Source: JBCCFX01 sp039029515
Lineage (GTDB): Bacteria > Planctomycetota > Phycisphaerae > Phycisphaerales > SM1A02
Direction: 5' to 3'
NCBI GenBank assembly: GCA_039029515.1
Contig: JBCCFX010000205.1
Location: forward strand, 1-6,698
Length of the DNA stretch: 6,698 nt
Below the pieces are notes generated by a model. That model saw nothing but the letters and a program-made list of their open reading frames with translations, searched no databases and was not told where the DNA came from. The position numbers and the translations under genes were made by a program. Shown here piece by piece: positions 4,648 to 6,698 of the stretch (position 1 is the stretch's first letter; each line of letters starts with the position of its first letter).

Positions 4648-6698
4648 GTGGATCAAAGGCCGGCGGACATTCTCGGGGAAGCACTGGAACTTCCCGAAGA
4701 TCGCCGGTCAGCCTTTGTGCAATCGGCGTGCGGAGCCGACGACTCACTCCGTGCAGAAGTTGAATCGCTTCTTCGCGCGTACGCCGAGGCGGGCGAGTTC
4801 CTTGATCTGCCGGACAACGATGAGACTTCTGCACACGCTGCAGTTGGCGAACAGGTCGGTACCGTCATTGGTCACTACAAGTTGCTGCAGAAGATCGGCG
4901 AAGGCGGCTTCGGCACCGTTTACATGGCGGAACAATTCGAACCGGTTCGGCGCCGTGTCGCATTGAAGATCGTCAAACCCGGCATGGACACACGTCAGGT
5001 GCTCGCGCGCTTTGAGGCCGAGCGCCAGGCTCTGGCGATGATGGATCATCCAAACATCGCGCGCGTCCTCGATGGCGGCGCAACGGAGAACGGTCGGCCG
5101 TTCTTCGTCATGGAGCTTGTGCGCGGCGTGCCCATCACGGAGTTCTGTGACAAGAACAAACTCTCCACGCGAGAACGACTTGAGATCATGATTGATGTTG
5201 CGGTTGCGGTGCAGCATGCACATCAGAAGGGCGTCATTCATCGCGATCTCAAACCCACGAACGTGCTGGTCACCGTCCATGATGGTCGCCCTGTACCCAA
5301 GGTCATTGACTTCGGAATCGCGAAGGCGATCAGCTCGCCATTGACGGACAAGACATTGTTCACAGAGTTCCGGCAGATGGTCGGAACGCCGCAATACATG
5401 AGTCCTGAACAGGCGGAAATGTCGGGCATCGACATCGATACGCGAACCGACATCTACTCACTTGGCGTGCTGCTGTACGAGTTGTTGACCGGAACGCCGC
5501 CACTGCCGGCACGCGAGCTTCGCCAGGCCGGTCTCGTGGAGATGCAGCGCGTCATCCGCGAAGTGGAACCGCCACGGCCGAGTATGCGCCTGAGCACCAT
5601 GGGAGATGAACTCGAGTTGATTGCTCGTTCGCGGAGTGTCGAACCATCGAATCTGAGCCGCGTCATGCGCGGCGACCTGGATTGGATCGTCATGACCGCG
5701 CTGGATAAGGATCGTCAGCGACGATATCCGAGTGCCAACGACTTCGCATCCGATCTTCAGCGGTATCTCGATGATCAGCCAGTCACGGCGGTTCCTCCCA
5801 GCGCGATGTACCGCATGCGCAAATTGGTACGCAGGAATCGTGTGGCGGTGACCGCGGCGAGCATCGTCATCACCGCGCTGCTGACGAGCGTGATCCTCGC
5901 GACGACGTTTGCGATCTATGCGGGCCAGAGTCTCGATCGCGCCAGAGACTCCGAGCGAGTTGCGAAGGTGCAGCAGGGCAAAGCAATCGCCGCTGCGGCG
6001 CTTGCGGAGTCACGAGCAGAAGAGAATTCCCGATTGCTCTATGCGATGTCTGTTCGCGCCGCGGAAGTGGCCATCCAGAACGGCAACCTCAATGAAGCAC
6101 GCCGCATTCTTGATGCATGTGATCCGGCCGAGCGCGGTCTTGAATGGTCCTGGCTCGACAATATCGCGCAGGATCGCGGCCGGACACTTGGCGAGCATGC
6201 AGCCGATGGCATCCGTGATATTGAATACAGCCCTGACGGCCACTTCCTGACCAGCACTGGCCAGGATGGCGTCGCGCGAGTCTGGGATCTTCACGCCGAG
6301 ACCCTGCTGCATGAACTGCGTGGACACGCCGGCGTGGTCACAGGTGCATCATTCAGCCCGGATGGAACACGCCTCGCCACGTGCGGCGCGGATGCAACCG
6401 TGCGCATATGGGATCTCTCGTCGGGCCGCGAACTTGCGGTGCTCACCGGCCACACTTCGTGGTTGTCGTCGATCGCGTACGACCCGAGCGGTCAATGGAT
6501 CGTTTCCGCTGGTGGCAACTCAAACCTTCGACTGTGGAACGCCGAGACGTTTGAGCTGGAACGCGAGTTTGGCGGCTATACGCACGACGTCTGGAGCGTT
6601 GAGTTCAGCCCGGACGGCCAACGAATTGCCACATGTTCCGGCGATGGCTGGATCGTTGTTTGGGATGTCAAGAGCAGTTCGCAATCATGGTCTCGAAA
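4648..6698 (+). CDS. Membrane-anchored Ser/Thr protein kinase with C-terminal WD40 repeats (partial, 3' end cut off)
   Basis: Translation from the GTG at 4648 is open for 683 codons to the right edge. An N-terminal helical region (about 1-60, ALELPEDRRSAF and SLRAEVESLLRAY) is typical of planctomycete kinases of this type. The kinase domain spans about 77-340 and looks catalytically complete: glycine loop GEGGFGTV (84-91), VALK with K107, helix C Glu at about E125, HRDLKPTN with D200 and N205, DFG with D221, and GTPQYMSPEQ with E254. A membrane segment follows at about 398-425 after a basic stretch (RKLVRRNR), then an Ala/Glu/Arg-rich probable coiled coil (about 428-470). Four WD40 repeats are visible with SPDG and W-D signatures: about 516-547, 556-591, 598-631 (weaker, ending WN) and 642-673; more are likely beyond the edge. 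The predicted topology puts the kinase inside and the WD40 part outside. Substrate is unknown; the linked sigma factor is a natural candidate. It is the third gene of the plus-strand group. Confidence 0.94.
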   Translation, partial: MDQRPADILGEALELPEDRRSAFVQSACGADDSLRAEVESLLRAYAEAGEFLDLPDNDETSAHAAVGEQVGTVIGHYKLLQKIGEGGFGTVYMAEQFEPVRRRVALKIVKPGMDTRQVLARFEAERQALAMMDHPNIARVLDGGATENGRPFFVMELVRGVPITEFCDKNKLSTRERLEIMIDVAVAVQHAHQKGVIHRDLKPTNVLVTVHDGRPVPKVIDFGIAKAISSPLTDKTLFTEFRQMVGTPQYMSPEQAEMSGIDIDTRTDIYSLGVLLYELLTGTPPLPARELRQAGLVEMQRVIREVEPPRPSMRLSTMGDELELIARSRSVEPSNLSRVMRGDLDWIVMTALDKDRQRRYPSANDFASDLQRYLDDQPVTAVPPSAMYRMRKLVRRNRVAVTAASIVITALLTSVILATTFAIYAGQSLDRARDSERVAKVQQGKAIAAAALAESRAEENSRLLYAMSVRAAEVAIQNGNLNEARRILDACDPAERGLEWSWLDNIAQDRGRTLGEHAADGIRDIEYSPDGHFLTSTGQDGVARVWDLHAETLLHELRGHAGVVTGASFSPDGTRLATCGADATVRIWDLSSGRELAVLTGHTSWLSSIAYDPSGQWIVSAGGNSNLRLWNAETFELEREFGGYTHDVWSVEFSPDGQRIATCSGDGWIVVWDVKSSSQSWSR

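Noticed and set aside
3674..4656. Two overlapping open frames of about 210 codons on the minus strand (3674-4309 and 4030-4656)
   Set aside because: Both are antisense to the serine hydrolase, which has intact active-site motifs in the plus frame; codon bias of a GC-rich gene explains open antisense frames.
4586..4966. 126-codon plus-strand frame starting with ATG just after the hydrolase
   Set aside because: It runs into the kinase gene out of frame, has low-complexity Arg/Ser content, and lacks a ribosome binding site; the GTG at 4648 with AAGGAG at 7 nt is the real start.
4744..5394. 216-codon open frame on the minus strand inside the kinase gene
   Set aside because: It lies antisense to the conserved kinase catalytic core, whose plus-strand frame carries every expected motif; the minus-strand product shows no recognisable family.
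1..6698. CRISPR array, tRNA/rRNA genes, transposase or attachment sites
   Set aside because: I saw no spaced direct repeats, cloverleaf sequence, transposase motifs or terminal inverted repeats anywhere; nearly all of the window is accounted for by the six genes.

Overview
The window looks like chromosomal DNA from a planctomycete-type bacterium, possibly a Phycisphaerae-like lineage. The basis is a moderately GC-rich sequence, an ECF-type sigma factor of the TIGR02999/Sigma70_ECF kind, and a large membrane-anchored Ser/Thr protein kinase with C-terminal WD40 repeats. That pairing is typical of Planctomycetota and related phyla. The assignment is an inference, because the window holds no rRNA or other phylogenetic marker.

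Layout. The left third is read on the minus strand, starting near 2314 and running leftwards. It holds a secreted cysteine-rich protein of unknown function (2314 to 1487), an AraC-type regulator (1448 to 630), and an exported protein with an SCP2-like domain and probably a cupin-like second part (527 to the left edge, where it is cut off). The right two thirds are read on the plus strand. They hold an ECF sigma factor (2482-3102), an exported beta-lactamase-fold serine hydrolase (3053-4573), and a Ser/Thr kinase with a transmembrane segment and at least four WD40 repeats (from a GTG at 4648 past the right edge). The two groups diverge from a 167-bp intergenic region at 2315-2481. Coding density is high; there are no RNA genes, insertion sequences or CRISPR arrays that I can see.

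How the genes may work together. Planctomycete sigma factors of this kind are often next to a Ser/Thr kinase that is thought to control them, in place of a classical anti-sigma factor. Here an exported serine hydrolase sits between the two. Its start lies inside the sigma gene (50-bp overlap) behind a strong ribosome binding site, and the kinase follows after 74 bp behind a nearly identical one. A possible reading is a three-part signalling unit: an envelope hydrolase, a kinase with an extracytoplasmic WD40 sensor, and a cytoplasmic sigma factor. This is inferred from gene order only.

Two details deserve attention. Four of the six genes have a strong Shine-Dalgarno exactly 7 nt before the start codon, but the sigma gene has none and carries a -10-like hexamer so close to its ATG that its mRNA could be leaderless. 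In addition, the short gap before the kinase resembles the 3' end of the sigma gene, which may be a trace of how the hydrolase came to lie between them.
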